Source of the DNA: Rhodeus uyekii
Lineage: Eukaryota; Chordata; Actinopteri; Cypriniformes; Acheilognathidae
Assembly (NCBI GenBank): GCA_037043235.1
Contig: JAWRVZ010000602.1
Location: 62,001-126,000, forward strand
Direction: 5' to 3'
Length of the DNA: 64,000 bases
In this document: positions 34,893 through 48,335 of the stretch, one piece after another
Layout: each line of letters starts with the position of its first letter
Position numbering within the stretch: the stretch's first letter is position 1
The notes under the pieces: generated by a model
What the model saw: the letters and a program-made list of their open reading frames with translations, nothing else
Databases searched by the model: none
Told to the model about the DNA's origin: nothing
Position numbers and translations under genes: made by a program

Positions 34893-36729
34893 AATATAGC
34901 TGCTAGCAGCCATCACGGGGCCAAGCGCAAGGAGGGCATTAAATGTCATGCCGACATGGCTGGCATCATCAGACCAACGGCAATAAGAATCTAAAGACAT
35001 TTCAATATGACAAGTCTAAATGGCTGAAAAATCAACAATACGGTCTTTAGTAATTTGATTTAATGGTTTATCACGTTCGACCAACAGGCAGCGCTGTAAC
35101 CAAATTGTAGTGTCAATTCATGTGGTACATTGAGAGTGTGGTGACATTGACACATGCAGAGTTTGCTTTCAATTGGGTAAACCATTGCTGACAGAGCACT
35201 AAAGTCATGTGTTTGTTAAACATAGCATCTTATAAGAAAAATCGAAATGGCAGACGCTCAAAATGGCCGATATGGGAAAATTTGGTATCACAGGGCTCGG
35301 CATGTCCCACTGGATCCAAAGACAGCAGTTTCATGATTTTTAGACAAAGCGTTCAGGAGTTATAATCAAAAATGTCAGTTTTTAAATATCTCCTGACCAC
35401 TAGGGGGCAGAGCGCCAAAACTCTGCAGGTAGCCTCAGACCGTGATTGACATAACACACACCAAGTTTGGTCAGAAAACGCTAATGCGTTGCGGAGATAA
35501 AGCCTCAATTTAATTTTTGCGACCATTACGTCGGATTCTTTCGCGAGTTATTCGTAAACGGTTTGACATATCAACTTTCTTTGGATAACTTTTTGTCAGC
35601 ATGGTCTAGAGATGATGTGGTTTAATTTTGGTGAAAATTGGACAAACGGTTTGGGAGGAGTTTGAAAAAGTAGGTTTTTAAAGAAAAACAACATGGTGGA
35701 CAAGAAGTTTGGCCGACTATGACAAATTTGGTATCTGTGTTCTCGGTTTGACCCAAGGAACGTATAAAGATAATTTGTTTTACCATAGGTTAATGCACTC
35801 AAAAGTTATTAGCATATTTGTAAATTTGGTTATAATTTTTGACCACAAGGGGGTGCTGCCTCGAAACTTTTTGAGTCGTATCAAGGTTAGGTGCCGAAGA
35901 CACATATTGAGTTTCGTAACGATACGCCAATATCTTTGTTAAATATAGCAATTTATGACAATATTCAAAATGGCCGACACTCAAAATGGCCGATATGGGA
36001 AAATTTGGTATCGCACGACTCGGCATGATGCACTGAATCTAAAGAGACCAGTTTTATTATTTTTGGCCAAAGCGTTCAGAAGTTATAAGCAAATATTTAA
36101 CTTTTTCATATCTCCTGACCACTAGGGGGCACAGCGCCAAAACTCTGCAGGTAGCCTCAGACCATGATTGCCATAACACACACCTAGTTTGGTCAGAAAA
36201 CTCTAATGCGTTGCGGAGATAAAGCCTCAATTTCATTTTTGCGACCATTACCTCGGATTCTTTCGCAAGTTATTCGTAAACGGTTTGACATATCAACTTT
36301 CTTTGGATAACTTTTTGTCCACATTGTCTGGAGATGATGTGGTTCAATTTTCGTGAAAATCGGACCAACGGCCTAGGAGGAGTTCGAAAAAGTAGGTTTT
36401 TCGTAAAATTCAAAATGGCGGGAAAATTTTCATGACGGAAAATGACGTCATAGAGTGCAATCGAATCGTCTTGAGCCAAGGAATCAGTGGACGAAAGAAT
36501 TTTGTTTCTAGGACATACGGTTCAAGAGTTATTTACGTAAACGTGAGTGCAACTTTGGACAGTTGGTGGCGCTAGAGACATTGAGTTAGAGACTTCAAAT
36601 TTGCTATGGTCAATGATTGGCTTGTCCTCTATCAGTGTGCCAAATTTTATCATTTTCCCGCAAACGGTTCTATGGCCTTACATAGACTTCCATGGCGGAA
36701 GAAGAAGAAGAAGAAGAAGAAGAAGATGA
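34893..36729 (+). repeat. F1 unit 24, long A type, twin of unit 17
   Basis: Sites are D 35397, M3 35843, D 36119, CRE 36443 and M5 36563, each 9059 bp from unit 17. I saw two substitutions by eye (near 36,171 and 36,454). It ends in a GAA run, then ATGAAATATAG, with neither AAT run nor tail. Confidence 0.92.
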
Positions 36730-38749
36730 AATATAGCTGCTAGCAGCCATCACGGGGCCAAGCGCAAGGAGGGCATTAAATGTCATGCCGACATGACTGG
36801 CATCATCAGACCAACGGCAGTAAGAATCTAAAGACATTTCAATATGACTTAAGTCTAAATGGCTGAAAAACCAACAATACGGTCTTTAGCAATTCGATTT
36901 AATGGTTTATCGCATTCAACCAACAGGCAGCGCTGTAACCAAATTGTAGTGTGTGGTACATTGAGAGTGTGGTGACATTGACACATGCAAAGTTTGCTTT
37001 CAATTGGGTAAACCATTGCTGACAGCACTAAAGTCATGTGTTTGTTAAACATAGCATCTTATAAGAAAAATCGAAATGGCAGATGCTCAAAATGGCCGAT
37101 ATGGGAAAATGTGGTATCACAGGACTCGGCATGACCAACTGGATCTAAAGACAGCAGTTTCATGATTTTTAGACAAAGCGTTCAGGAGTTATAATCAAAA
37201 ATGTCAGTTTTTTAATATCTCCTGACCACTAGGGGGCAGAGCGCCAAAACTCTGCAGGTAGCCTCAGACCATGATTGACATAACACACACCTAGTTTGGT
37301 CAGAAAAGGCTAATGCATTGCGGAGATAAAGCCTCAATTTCAATTTTGCGACCATTACGTCGGATTCTTTCGCGAGTTATTCGTAAACGGTTTGACATAT
37401 CAACTTTCTTTGGATAACTTTTTGTCATGATGGTCTGGAGATGATGTGGTTCAATTTTGGTGAAAATTGGACAAACGGTCTGGGAGGAGTTCGAAAAAGT
37501 AGGTTTTTAAAGAAAAATAACATGGCAAATCGGAGGTTTGGCCGAATATGACATATTTGGTATCTATGGTCTCGGCTTGACCCAATGAACACATTAAGAC
37601 CATTTGTTTTACAATAGGTTAACGTCATCAAAAGTTATTAGCATATTTGTAAATTTGGTTATAACTTTTGACCACAAGGTGGCGCTGCCCCCAAACTTTT
37701 TGTGCCGTATCAAGGTTAGGTGCCGAAGACACATATTGAGTTTCGTAACGATACGCCAATATCTTTGTTAAATATAGCAATTTATGACAATATTCAAAAT
37801 GGCCGACGCTCAAAATGGCCGATATGGGAAAATTTGGTATCGCACGACTCGGCATGATGCACTGAATCTAAAGAGACCAGTTTTATTATTTTTGGCCAAA
37901 GCGTTCAGAAGTTATAAGCAAATATTTAACTTTTTCATATCTCCTGACCACTAGGGGGCACAGCGCCAAAACTCTGCAGGTAGCCTCAGACCATGATTGA
38001 CATAACACACACCTAGTTTGGTCAGAAAACTCTAATGCGTTGCGGAGATAAAGCCTCAATTTCATTTTTGCGACCATTACCTCGGATTCTTTCGCAAGTT
38101 ATTCGTAAACGGTTTGACATATCAACTTTCTTTGGATAACTTTTTGTCCACATTGTCTGGAGATGATGTGGTTCAATTTTCGTGAAAATCGGACCAACGG
38201 CCTAGGAGGAGTTCGAAAAAGTAGGTTTTTCGTAAAATTCAAAATGGCGGGAAAATTTTCATGACGGAAAATGACGTCATAGGGTGCAATCGAATCGTCT
38301 TGAGCCAAGGAATCAGTGGACGAAAGAATTTTGTTTCTAGGACATACGGTTCAAGAGTTATTTACGTAAACGTGAGTGCAACTTTGGACAGTTGGTGGCG
38401 CTAGAGACATTGAGTTAGAGACTTCAAATTTGCTATGGTCAATGATTGGCTTGTCCTCTATCAGTGTGCCAAATTTTATCATTTTCCCGCAAACGGTTCT
38501 ATGGCCTTACATAGACTTCCATGGCGGAAGAAGAAGAAGAAGAAGAAGAAGAAGATGAATAATAATAATAAAGAACCGGAACGGAAACAATAGGTGCCTC
38601 CGCACCTTCGGTGCTTGGCCCCTAATAATAATAATAAAGAACCGGAACGGAAACAATAGGTGCCTCCGCACCTTCGGTGCTTGGCCCCTAATAATAAGAA
38701 CCGGAACAGAAACAATAGGTGCCTTCGCACCTTCGGTGCTTGGCCCCTA
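36730..38749 (+). repeat. F1 unit 25, long A mosaic, three tails
   Basis: Sites are D 37226, M3 37672 (CpG intact), D 37948, CRE 38272 and M5 38392. The 5' half matches unit 15 at a constant 14,594-bp offset. The 3' half matches unit 24 at 1829 bp. The switch lies in about 37,700-37,760, where CCGTATCAAGGTTAGG is followed by CCAATATCTTTG. Confidence 0.9.
38571..38747 (+). repeat. F1 tail cluster, three copies
   Basis: Two tails have the GGAACGGAAACAAT lead. The third has GGAACAGAAACAAT with the CTTC loop. All three hairpins are intact. Confidence 0.9.
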
Positions 38750-40751
38750 AATATAGCTGCTAGCAGCCATCACGGGGCCAAGCGCAAGGAGGGCATTAAA
38801 TGTCATGCCGACATGGCTGGCATCATCAGACCAACGGCAATAAGAATCTAAAGACATTTCAATATGACTTAAGTCTAAATGGCTGAAAAATCAACAATAC
38901 GGTCTTTAGTAATTCGATTTAATGGTTTATCACATTCAACCAACAGGCAGCGCTGTAACCAAATTGTAGTGTCAATTCATGTGGTACATTGAGAGTGAGG
39001 TGACATTTACACATGCAAAGTTTGCTTTCAATTGGGTAAACCATTGCTGACAGAGCACTAAAGTCATGTGTTTGTTAAACATAGCATCTTATAAGAAAAA
39101 TCGAAATGGCAGACGCTCAAAATGGCCGATATGGGAAAATTTGGTATCACAGGACTCGGCATGACCCACTGGATCTAAAGACAGCAGTTTCATGATTTTT
39201 AGACAAAGCGTTCAGGAGTTATAATCAAAAATGTCAGTTTTTTAATATCTCCTGACCACTAGGGGGCAGAGCGCCAAAACTCTGCAGGTAGCCTCAGACC
39301 ATGATTGACATAACACACACCTATTTTGGTCAGAATACGCTAATGAGTTACGGAGATATAGCCTCAATTTCAATTCTATGGCCATTGTGTCGAATTCTTT
39401 CGCGAGTTATTCGTAAACGGTTTGGCGAATCAACTTTGTTTATATACCGTTTTGTCATGATGGTCTGGAGATGATGTGGTTTAATTTTGGTGAAAATTGG
39501 ACAAACGGTCTGGGAGGAGTTCGAAAAAGTAGGTTTTTAAAGAAAAACAACATGGTGGACAGGAAGTTTGGCCGACTATGACAAATTTGGTATCTGTGTT
39601 CTCGGTTTGACCCAAGGAACGTATAAAGATAATTTGTTTGACCATAGGTTAACGTACTCAAAAGTTATTAGCATATTTGTAAATTTGGTTATAACTTTTG
39701 ACCACAAGGTGGTGCTGCCTCAAAACTTTTTGAGTCGTATCAAGGTTAGTTGCCGAAGACACATATTGAGTTTCGTAACGATATGCCAATATCTTTGTTA
39801 AATATAGCAATTTATGACAATATTCAAAATGGCCGACGCTCAAAATGGCCGATATGGGAAAATTTGGTATTGCACGACTCGGCATGATGCACTGAATCTA
39901 AAGAGACCAGTTTTATTATTTTTGGCCAAAGCGTTCAGAAGTTATAAGCAAATATTTAACTTTTTCATATCTCCGGACCACTAGAGGTCACAGCATCAAA
40001 ACTCTGCAGGTAGCCTCAGACCATGATTGACATAACACACACCTAGTTTGGTCAGAAAACGCTAATGCGTTGCGGAGATAAAGCCTCAATTTCATTTTTG
40101 CGACCATTACGTCGGATTCTTTCGCGAGTTATTCGTAAACTGTTTGACATATCAACTTTCTTTGGATAACTTTTTGTCCACATGGTCTGGAGATGATGTG
40201 GTTCAATTTTCGTTGAAATCGGAAAAACGGCCTAGGAGGAGTTTGAAAAAGTAGGTTTTTCATAAAATTCAAAATGGCGGGAAAAATTTCATGACGGAAA
40301 ATGACGTCATAGGGTGCAATCGAATCGTCTTGAGCCAAGGAATCAGTGGACATAAGAATTTTGTTTCTAGGTCATACGGTTCAAAAGTTATTAGCATAAA
40401 CGTTAGTTCAACTTTGGACAGTTGGTGGCGCTAGAGATATTGAGTTAGAGACTTCAAATTTGTTATGGTCAATGATTGGACTGTCTTTAATGAGTGTGCC
40501 AACTTTTTTTCATTTTCCCGCTTACGGTTCTGTGGGCTGTCATAGACTCCCATGGCGGAAGAAGATGAAGAATAATAATAAGAACCGGAACAGAAACAAT
40601 AGGTGCCTTCGCACCTTCGGTGCTTGGCCCCTAATAATAAGAACCGGAACAAAAACAATAGGTGCCTCCGCACCTTCGGTGCTTGGCCCCTAATAAGAAC
40701 CGGAACAAAAACAATAGGTGCCTCCGCACCTTCGGTGCTTGGCCCCTAATA
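38750..40751 (+). repeat. F1 unit 26, long A type, three tails
   Basis: Sites are D 39256, M3 39702 (GGTGGTGCTG), D 39978 (decayed to CCACTAGAGGTC), CRE 40302 and M5 40422. The second D is one of the few badly altered D sites in the window. Confidence 0.9.
40580..40746 (+). repeat. F1 tail cluster, three copies
   Basis: The first tail has the CTTC loop and the next two have CTCC. Unit 39 has the CTTC tail third, so tail order is not fixed. Confidence 0.9.
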
Positions 40752-42576
40752 AATATAGCTGCTAGCAGCCATCACGGGGCCAAGCGCAAGGAGGTCATTA
40801 AATGTCATGCCGACATGGCTGGCATCATCAGACCAACGGCAGTAAGAATCTAAAGACACTTCAATATGACTTAAGTCTAAATGGCTGAAAAATCAACAAC
40901 ACGGTCTTTAGTAATTCGATTTAATGGTTTATCACGTTCAACCAACAGGCAGCGCTGTAACCAAATTGTAGTGTCAATTCATGTGGTACATTGAGAGTGT
41001 GGTGACATTGACACATGCAAAGTTTGCTTTCAATTGGGTAAACCATTGCTGACAGAGCACTAAAGTCATGTGTTTGTTAAACATAGCATCTTATAAGAAA
41101 AATCGAAATGGCAGACGCTCAAAATGGCCGATATGGGAAAATTTGGTATCACAGGGCTCGGCATGACCCACTGGATCTAAAGACAGCAGTTTCATGATTT
41201 TTAGACAAAGCGTTCAGGAGTTATAATAAAAAATGTCAGTTTTTTAATATCTCCTGACCACTAGGGGGCAGAGCGCCAAAACTCGGCAGGTAGCCTCAGA
41301 TCATGATTGACATAACACACACCTAGTTTGGTCAGAAAACACTAATGCGTTGCGGAGATAAAGCCTCAATTTCATTTTTGCGACCATTACGTCGGATTCT
41401 TTCGCGAGTTATTCGTAAACGGTTTGACATATCAACTTTCTTTGGATAACTTTTTGTCAGGATGGTCTGGAGATGATGTGGTTTAATTTTGGTGAAAATT
41501 GGACAAACGGTCTGGGAGGAGTTCGAAAAAGTAGGTTTTTAAAGAAAAACAACATGGTGGACAAGAAGTTTGGCCGACTATGACAAATTTGGTATCTATG
41601 TTCTTGGTTTGACCCAAGGAACGTATAAAGATAATTTGTTTTACCATAGGTTAACGCACTCAAAAGTTATTAGCATATTTGTAAATTTGGTTATAATTTT
41701 TGACCACAAGGGGGTGCTGCCTCGAAACTTTTTGAGTCGTATCAAGGTTAGGTGCCGAAGACACATATTGAGTTTCGTAATGATACGCCAATATCTTTGT
41801 TAAATATAGCAATTTATGACAATATTCAAAATGGCCGACGCTCAAAATGGCCGATATGGGAAAATTTGGTATCGCACGACTCGGCATGATGCACTGAATC
41901 TAAAGAGACCAGTTTTATTATTTTTGGCCAAAGCGTTCAGAAGTTATAAGCAAATATTTAACTTTTTCATATCTCCTGACCACTAGGGGGCACAGCGCCA
42001 AAACTCTGCAGGTAGCCTCAGATCATGATTGACATAACACACACCGAGTTTGGTCAGAAAACGCTAATGCGTTGCGGAGATAAAGCCTCAATTTCATTTT
42101 TGCGACCATTACGTCGGATTCTTTCGCGAGTTATTCGTAAACTGTTTGACATATCAACTTTCTTTGGATAACTTTTTGTCCACATGGTCTGGAGATGATG
42201 TGGTTCAATTTTCGTTGAAATCGGACAAACGGCCTAGGAGGAGTTCGAAAAAGTAGGTTTTTCATAAAATTCAAAATGGCGGGAAAAATTTCATGACGGA
42301 AAATGACGTCATAGGGTGCAATCGAATCGTCTTGAGCCAAGGAATCAGTGGACATAAGAATTTTGTTTCTAGGTCATACGGTTCAAAAGTTATTAGCATA
42401 AACGTTAGTTCAACTTTGGACAGTTGGTGGCGCTAGAGATATTGAGTTAGAGACTTCAAATTTGTTATGGTCAATGATTGGACTGTCTTTAATGAGTGTG
42501 CCAACTTTTTTTCATTTTCCCGCTTACGGTTCTATGGGCTGTCATAGACTCCCATGGCGGAAGAAGATGAAGAATA
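40752..42576 (+). repeat. F1 unit 27, long A type, twin of unit 40
   Basis: Sites are D 41258, M3 41704 (AAGGGGGTGCTG), D 41980, CRE 42304 and M5 42424. All sites recur 19,014 bp downstream in unit 40. There is no tail here, whereas unit 40 has one. Confidence 0.92.
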
Positions 42577-43678
42577 AATATAGCTGCTAGCAGCCATCAC
42601 GGGGCCAAGCGCAAGGAGGGCATTAAATGTCATGCCGACATGGCTGGCATCATCAGACCAACGGCAGTAAGAATCTAAAGAGATTTCAATATGACTTAAG
42701 TCTAAATGGCTGAAAAATCAACAATACGGTCTTTAGTATTTCGATTTAATGGTTTATCACATTCAACCAACAGGCAGCGCTGTAACCAAATTGTAGTGTC
42801 AATTCATGTGGTACATTGAGAGTGTGGTGACATTGACACATGCAAAGTTTGCTTTCAATTGGGTAAACCATTGCTGACAGACCACTAAAGTCATGTGTTT
42901 GTTAAACATAGCATCTTATAAGAAAAATCGAAATGGCAGACGCTCAAAATGGCCGATATGGGAATATTTGGTATCACAGGACTCGGCATGACCCACTGGA
43001 TCTAAAGAGACCAGTTTCATGATTTTTGGACAAAGCGTTCAGGAGTTATAATCAAAAATGACAGTTTTTCATATCTCCTGACCAGTAGGGGGCAGAGCGC
43101 CAAAACTCTGCAGGTAGCCTCAGACCATAATTGACATAACACACACCTAGTTTGGTCAGAAAAGGCAAATGCATTACGGAGATAAAGCCTCAATTTCATT
43201 TTAGCGACTATTACCTCAGATTCTTTTGTGAGTTATTCGTAAATGGTTTGACGAACCAACTTCCTTTATATATCGTTTTGTCCACATTGTCTGGAGATGA
43301 TGTGGTTCAATTTTCGTGAAAATCGGACGAACGGCCTAGGAGGAGTTCGAAAAAGTAGGTTTTTCATAAAATTCAAAATGGCGGGAAAATTTTCATGACG
43401 GAAAATGACGTCATAGGGTGCAATTGAATCGTCTTGAGCCAAGGAATCAGTGGACAAAAGAATTTTGTTTCTAGGACATACGGTTCAAAAGTTATTTACA
43501 TAAACGTGAGTGCAACTTTGGACAGTTGGTGGCGCTTTAGAGATTGAGTTAGAGACTTCAATTTTGCTATGGTCAATGATTGGACTGTCCTTTATGAGTG
43601 TGCCAACTTTTTTTCATTTTCCCGCTTACGGTTCTATGGGCTGTCATAGACTTCAATGGCAGAAGAAGAATAATAATA
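42577..43678 (+). repeat. F1 unit 28, short A type, twin of unit 39
   Basis: Sites are D 43082 (CCAGTAGGGGGC, still consensus), CRE 43406 and M5 43526. Unit 39 is about 15.9 kb downstream and differs by a 2-bp deletion near the head. Unit 28 has no tail, unit 39 has three. Confidence 0.92.
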
Positions 43679-44772
43679 AATATAGCTGCTAGCAGCCATC
43701 ACGGGGCCAAGCGCAAGGAGGGCATTAAATGTCATGCCGACATGACTGGCATCATCAGATCAACGGCAGTAAAAATCTAAAGACATTTCAATATGGCTTA
43801 AGTCTAAATGGCTGAAAAACCAACAATACGGTCTTTAGCAATTCGATTTAATGGTTTATCGCATTCAACCAACAGGCAGCGCTGTAACCAAATTGTAGTG
43901 TGTGGTACATTGAGAGTGTGGTGACATTGACACATGCAAAGTTTGCTTTCAATTGGGTAAACCATTGCTGACAGAGCACTAAAGTCAAGTGTTTGTTAAA
44001 CATAGCATCTTATAAGAAAAATCGAAATGGCAGACGCTCAAAATGGCCGATATGGGAATATTTGGTATCACAGGACTCGGCATGACCCACTGGATCTAAA
44101 GAGACCAGTTTCATGATTTTTGGCCAAAGGGTTCAGAAGTTATAAGCACAAAAGTCAGTTTTTCATAACTCCTGACCACTAGGGGGCACAGCGCCAAAAC
44201 TCTGCAGGTAGCCTCAAACCATGATTGACATAATACACACCTAGTTTGGTCAGAAAAGGCTAATGCATTGCGGAGATAAAGCCTCAAATTCATTTTGGCG
44301 ACTTTTACCTCGGATTCTTTCGCGAGTTATTCGTAAACAGTTTGACGAATAAACTTTCTTTATATACCGTTTTGTCCACATTGTCTGGAGATGATGTGGT
44401 TCAATTTTCGTGAAAATCGGACGAACGGCCTAGGAGGAGTTCGAAAAAGTAGGTTTTTCATAAAATTCAAAATGGCGGGAAAATTTTCATGACGGAAAAT
44501 GACGTCATAGGGTGCATTCGAATCGTCTTGAGCCAAGGAATCAGTGGACAAAAGAATTTTGTTTCTAGGACATACGGTTCAAAAGTTATTTACGTAAACG
44601 TGAGTGCAACTTTGGACGGTTGGTGGCGCTATAGAGATTGAGTTAGAGACTTCAATTTTGCTATGGTCAATGATTGGACTGTCCTTTATGAGTGTGCCAA
44701 CTTTTTTTCATTTTCCCGCTTACGGTTCTATGGGCTGTCATAGACTTCAATGGCAGAAGAAGAATAATAATA
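43679..44772 (+). repeat. F1 unit 29, short A type, twin of unit 20
   Basis: Sites are D 44176, CRE 44500 and M5 44620 (preceded by GGACGG). The private changes of unit 20 (ATAATACACACC, GTGCATTCGAATCG) are shared. Confidence 0.92.
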
Positions 44773-45940
44773 AATATAGCTGCTAGCAGCCATCACGGGG
44801 CCAAGCGCAAGGAGGGCATTACATGTTATGCCGACATGGCTTGCATCATCAGACCAACGGCAGTAAGAATCTAAAGACATTTCAATATGACTTAAGTCTA
44901 AATGGCTGAAAAATCAACAATACGGTCTTTAGTATTTCGATTTAATGGTTTATCACATTCAACCAACAGGCAGCGCTGTAACCAAATTGTAGTGTCAATT
45001 CATGTGGTACATTGAGAGTGTGGTGACTGACACATGCAAAGTTTGCTTTCAATTGGGTAAACCATTGCTGACAGAGCACTAAAGTCATGTGTTTGTTAAA
45101 CTTAGCATCTTATAAGAAAAATCGAAATGGCAGACGCTCAAAATGGCCGATATGGGAATATTTGGTATCACAGGACTCGGCATGACCCACTGGATCTAAA
45201 GAGACCAGTTTCATGTTTTTTGGCCAAAGGGTTCAGAAGTTATAAGCAAAAAAGTCAGTTTTTCATAACTCCTGACCACTAGGGGGCAGAGCGCCAAAAC
45301 TCTGCAGGTAGCCTCAGACCATGATTGACATAACACACACCTAGTTTGGTCAGAAAAGACTAATGCATTGCGGAGATAAAGCCTCAGTTTCAATTTGGCG
45401 ACTTTTACCTCGGATTCTTTCGCGAGTTATTCGTAAACGGTTTGTCGAATCAACTTTCTTTATATATCGTTTTGTCCACATTGTCGGGAGATGATGTGGT
45501 TCAATTTTCGTGAAGATCGGACGAACGGCCTAGGAGGAGTTCGACAAAGTAGGTTTTTCATAAAATTCAAAATGGCGGGAAAATTTTCATGACGGAAAAT
45601 GACGTCATAGGGTGCAATCGAATCGTCTTGAGCCAAGGAATCAGTGGACAAAAGAATTTTGTTTCTAGGACATACGGTTCAAAAGTTATTTACGTAAACG
45701 TGAGTGCAACTTTGGACGGTTGGTGGCGCTATAGAGATTGAGTTAGAGACTTCAATTTTGCTATGGTCAATGATTGGACTCTCCTTTATGAGTGTGCCAA
45801 CTTTTTTTCATTTTCCCGCTTACGGTTCTATGGGCTGTCATAGACTTCAATGGCAGAAGAAGAATAATAATAATAATAATAATAAGAACCGGAACAAAAA
45901 CAATAGGTGCCTCCGCACCTTCGGTGCTTGGCCCCTAATA
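44773..45940 (+). repeat. F1 unit 30, short A type, one tail
   Basis: Sites are D 45276, CRE 45600 and M5 45720. It is the first of four near-identical units (30, 33, 34, 36) marked by GCATTACATGTTATGCC in the head and GTGGTGACTGACACATG. Confidence 0.92.
45884..45935 (+). repeat. F1 tail, single
   Basis: Common lead and intact hairpin. The other three members of this unit group have no tail. Confidence 0.9.
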
Positions 45941-47232
45941 AATATAGCTGCTAGCAGCCATCACGGGGCCAAGCGCAAGGAGGGCATTAAATGTCATGCC
46001 GACATGACTGGCATCATCAGACCAACGGCAGTAAAAATCTAAAGACATTTCAATATGGCTTAAGTCTAAATGGCTGAAAAACCAACAATACGGTCTTTAG
46101 CAATTCGATTTAATGGTTTATCGCATTCAACCAACAGGCAGCGCTGTAACCAAATTGTAGTGTGTGGTACATTGAGAGTGTGGTGACATTGACACATGCA
46201 AAGTTTGCTTTCAATTGGGTAAACCATTGCTGACAGAGCACTAAAGTCATGTGTTTGTTAAACATAGCATCTTATAAGAAAAATCGAAATGGCAGACGCT
46301 CAAAATGGCCGATATGGGAATATTTGGTATCATAGGACTCGGCATGACCCACTGGATCTAAAGAGACCAGTTTCATGATTTTTGGCCAAAGGGTTCAGAA
46401 GTTATAAGCAAAAAAGTCAGTTTTTGATAACTCCTGACCACTAGGGGGCACAGCGCCAAAACTCTGCAGGTAGCCTCAAACCATGATTGACATAACACAC
46501 ACCTAGTTTGGTCAGAAAAGGCTAATGCATTGGGGAGATAAAGCCTCAATTTCATTTTGGCGACTTTTACCTCAGATTCTTTCACAAGTTATTCGTAAAC
46601 GGTTTGACGAATCAACTTTGTTTATATATCGTTTTGTCCACATTGTCAGGAGATGATGTGGTTCAATTTTCGTGAACATCGGACGAACGGCCTAGGAGGA
46701 GTTCGACAAAGTAGGTTTTTCATAAAATTCAAAATGGCGGGAAAATTTTCATGACGGAAAATGACGTCATAGGGTGCAATCGAATCGTCTTGAGCCAAGG
46801 AATCAGTGGACAAAAGAATTTTGTTTCTAGGACATACGGTTCAAAAGTTATTTACGTAAACGTGAGTGCAACTTTGGACAGTTGGTGGCGGTAGAGAGAT
46901 TGAGTTAGAGACTTCAATTTTGCTATGGTCAATGATTAGACTCTCCTTTATGAGTGTGCCAACTTTTTTTCATTTTCCCGCTTACGGTTCTATGGGCTGT
47001 CATAGACTTCAATGGCAGAAGAAGAATAATAATAATAATAATAATAAGAACCGGAACAAAAACAATAGGTGCCTCCGCACCTTCGGTGCTTGGCCCCTAA
47101 TAATAAGAACCGGAACAAAAACAATAGGTGCCTCCGCACCTTCGGTGCTTGGCCCCTAATAATAATAATAATAATAATAAGAACCGGAACAAAAACAATA
47201 GGTGCCTCCGCACCTTCGGTGCTTGGCCCCTA
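45941..47232 (+). repeat. F1 unit 31, short A type, three tails
   Basis: Sites are D 46438, CRE 46762 and M5 46882 (GGTGGCGGTAG). The body is close to units 14 and 18. Confidence 0.9.
47046..47230 (+). repeat. F1 tail cluster, three copies
   Basis: All three have the common lead. The spacer between the second and third is a longer AAT run of about seven triplets. Confidence 0.9.
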
Positions 47233-48335
47233 AATATAGCTGCTAGCAGCCATCACGGGGCCAAGCACAAGGAGGGCATTAAATGTCATGCCGACATGGC
47301 TGGCATCATCAGACCAACGGCAGTAAGAATCTAAAGACACTTCAATATGACTTAAGTCTAAATGGCTGAAAAATCAACAATACGGTCTTTAGTAATTCGA
47401 TTTAATGGTTTATCACGTTCAACCAACAGGCAGCGCTGTAACCAAATTGTAGTGTCAATTCATGTGGTACATTGAGAGTGTGGTGACATTGACACATGCA
47501 AAGTTTGCTTTCAATTGGGTAAACCATTGCTGACAGAGCACTAAAGTCATGTGTTTGTTAAACATAGCATCTTATAAGAAAAATCGAAATGGCAGACGCT
47601 CAAAATGGCCGATATGGGAATATTTGGTATCGCAGGACTCGGCATGACCCACTGGATCTAAAGAGACCAGTTTCATGATTTTTGGCCAAAGGGTTCAGAA
47701 GTTATAAGCAAAAAAGTCAGTTTTTTATTATCTCCTGACCACTAGGGGGCAGAGCGCCAAAACTCTGCAGGTAGCCTCAGACCATGATTGACATAATACA
47801 CACCTAGTTTGGTCAGAAAAGGCTAATGCCTTGCGGAGATAAAGCCTCACTTTCATTTTGGCGACTTTTACCTCAGATTCTTTCGCGAGTTATTCGTAAA
47901 CGGTTTGGCGAGTCAACTTTCTTTATATATCGTTTTGTCCACATTGTCTGGAGATGATATGGTTCAATTTTCGTGAACATCGGACAAACGGCCTAGGAGG
48001 AGTTCGAAAAAGTAGGTTTTTCATAAAATTCAAAATGGCGGGAAAATTTTCATGACGGAAAATGACGTCATAGGGTGCAATCGAATCGTCTTGAGCCAAG
48101 GAATCAGTGGACGAAAGAATTTTGTTTCTAGGACATACGGTTCAAAAGTTATTTACGTAAACGTGAGTGCAACTTTGGACAGTTGGTGGCGCTATAGAGA
48201 TTGAGTTAGAGACTTCAATTTTGCTATGGTCAAAGATTGGACTGTCCTTTATGAGTGTGCCAACTTTTTTTCATTTTCCCGCTTACGGTTCTATGGGCTG
48301 TCATAGACTTCAATGGCAGAAGAAGAATAATAATA
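47233..48335 (+). repeat. F1 unit 32, short A type, no tail
   Basis: Sites are D 47739, CRE 48063 and M5 48183. The end, including GTCAAAGATTGGACTG, is shared only with unit 19. The head carries AAGCACAAGG, as in unit 3. Confidence 0.9.
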
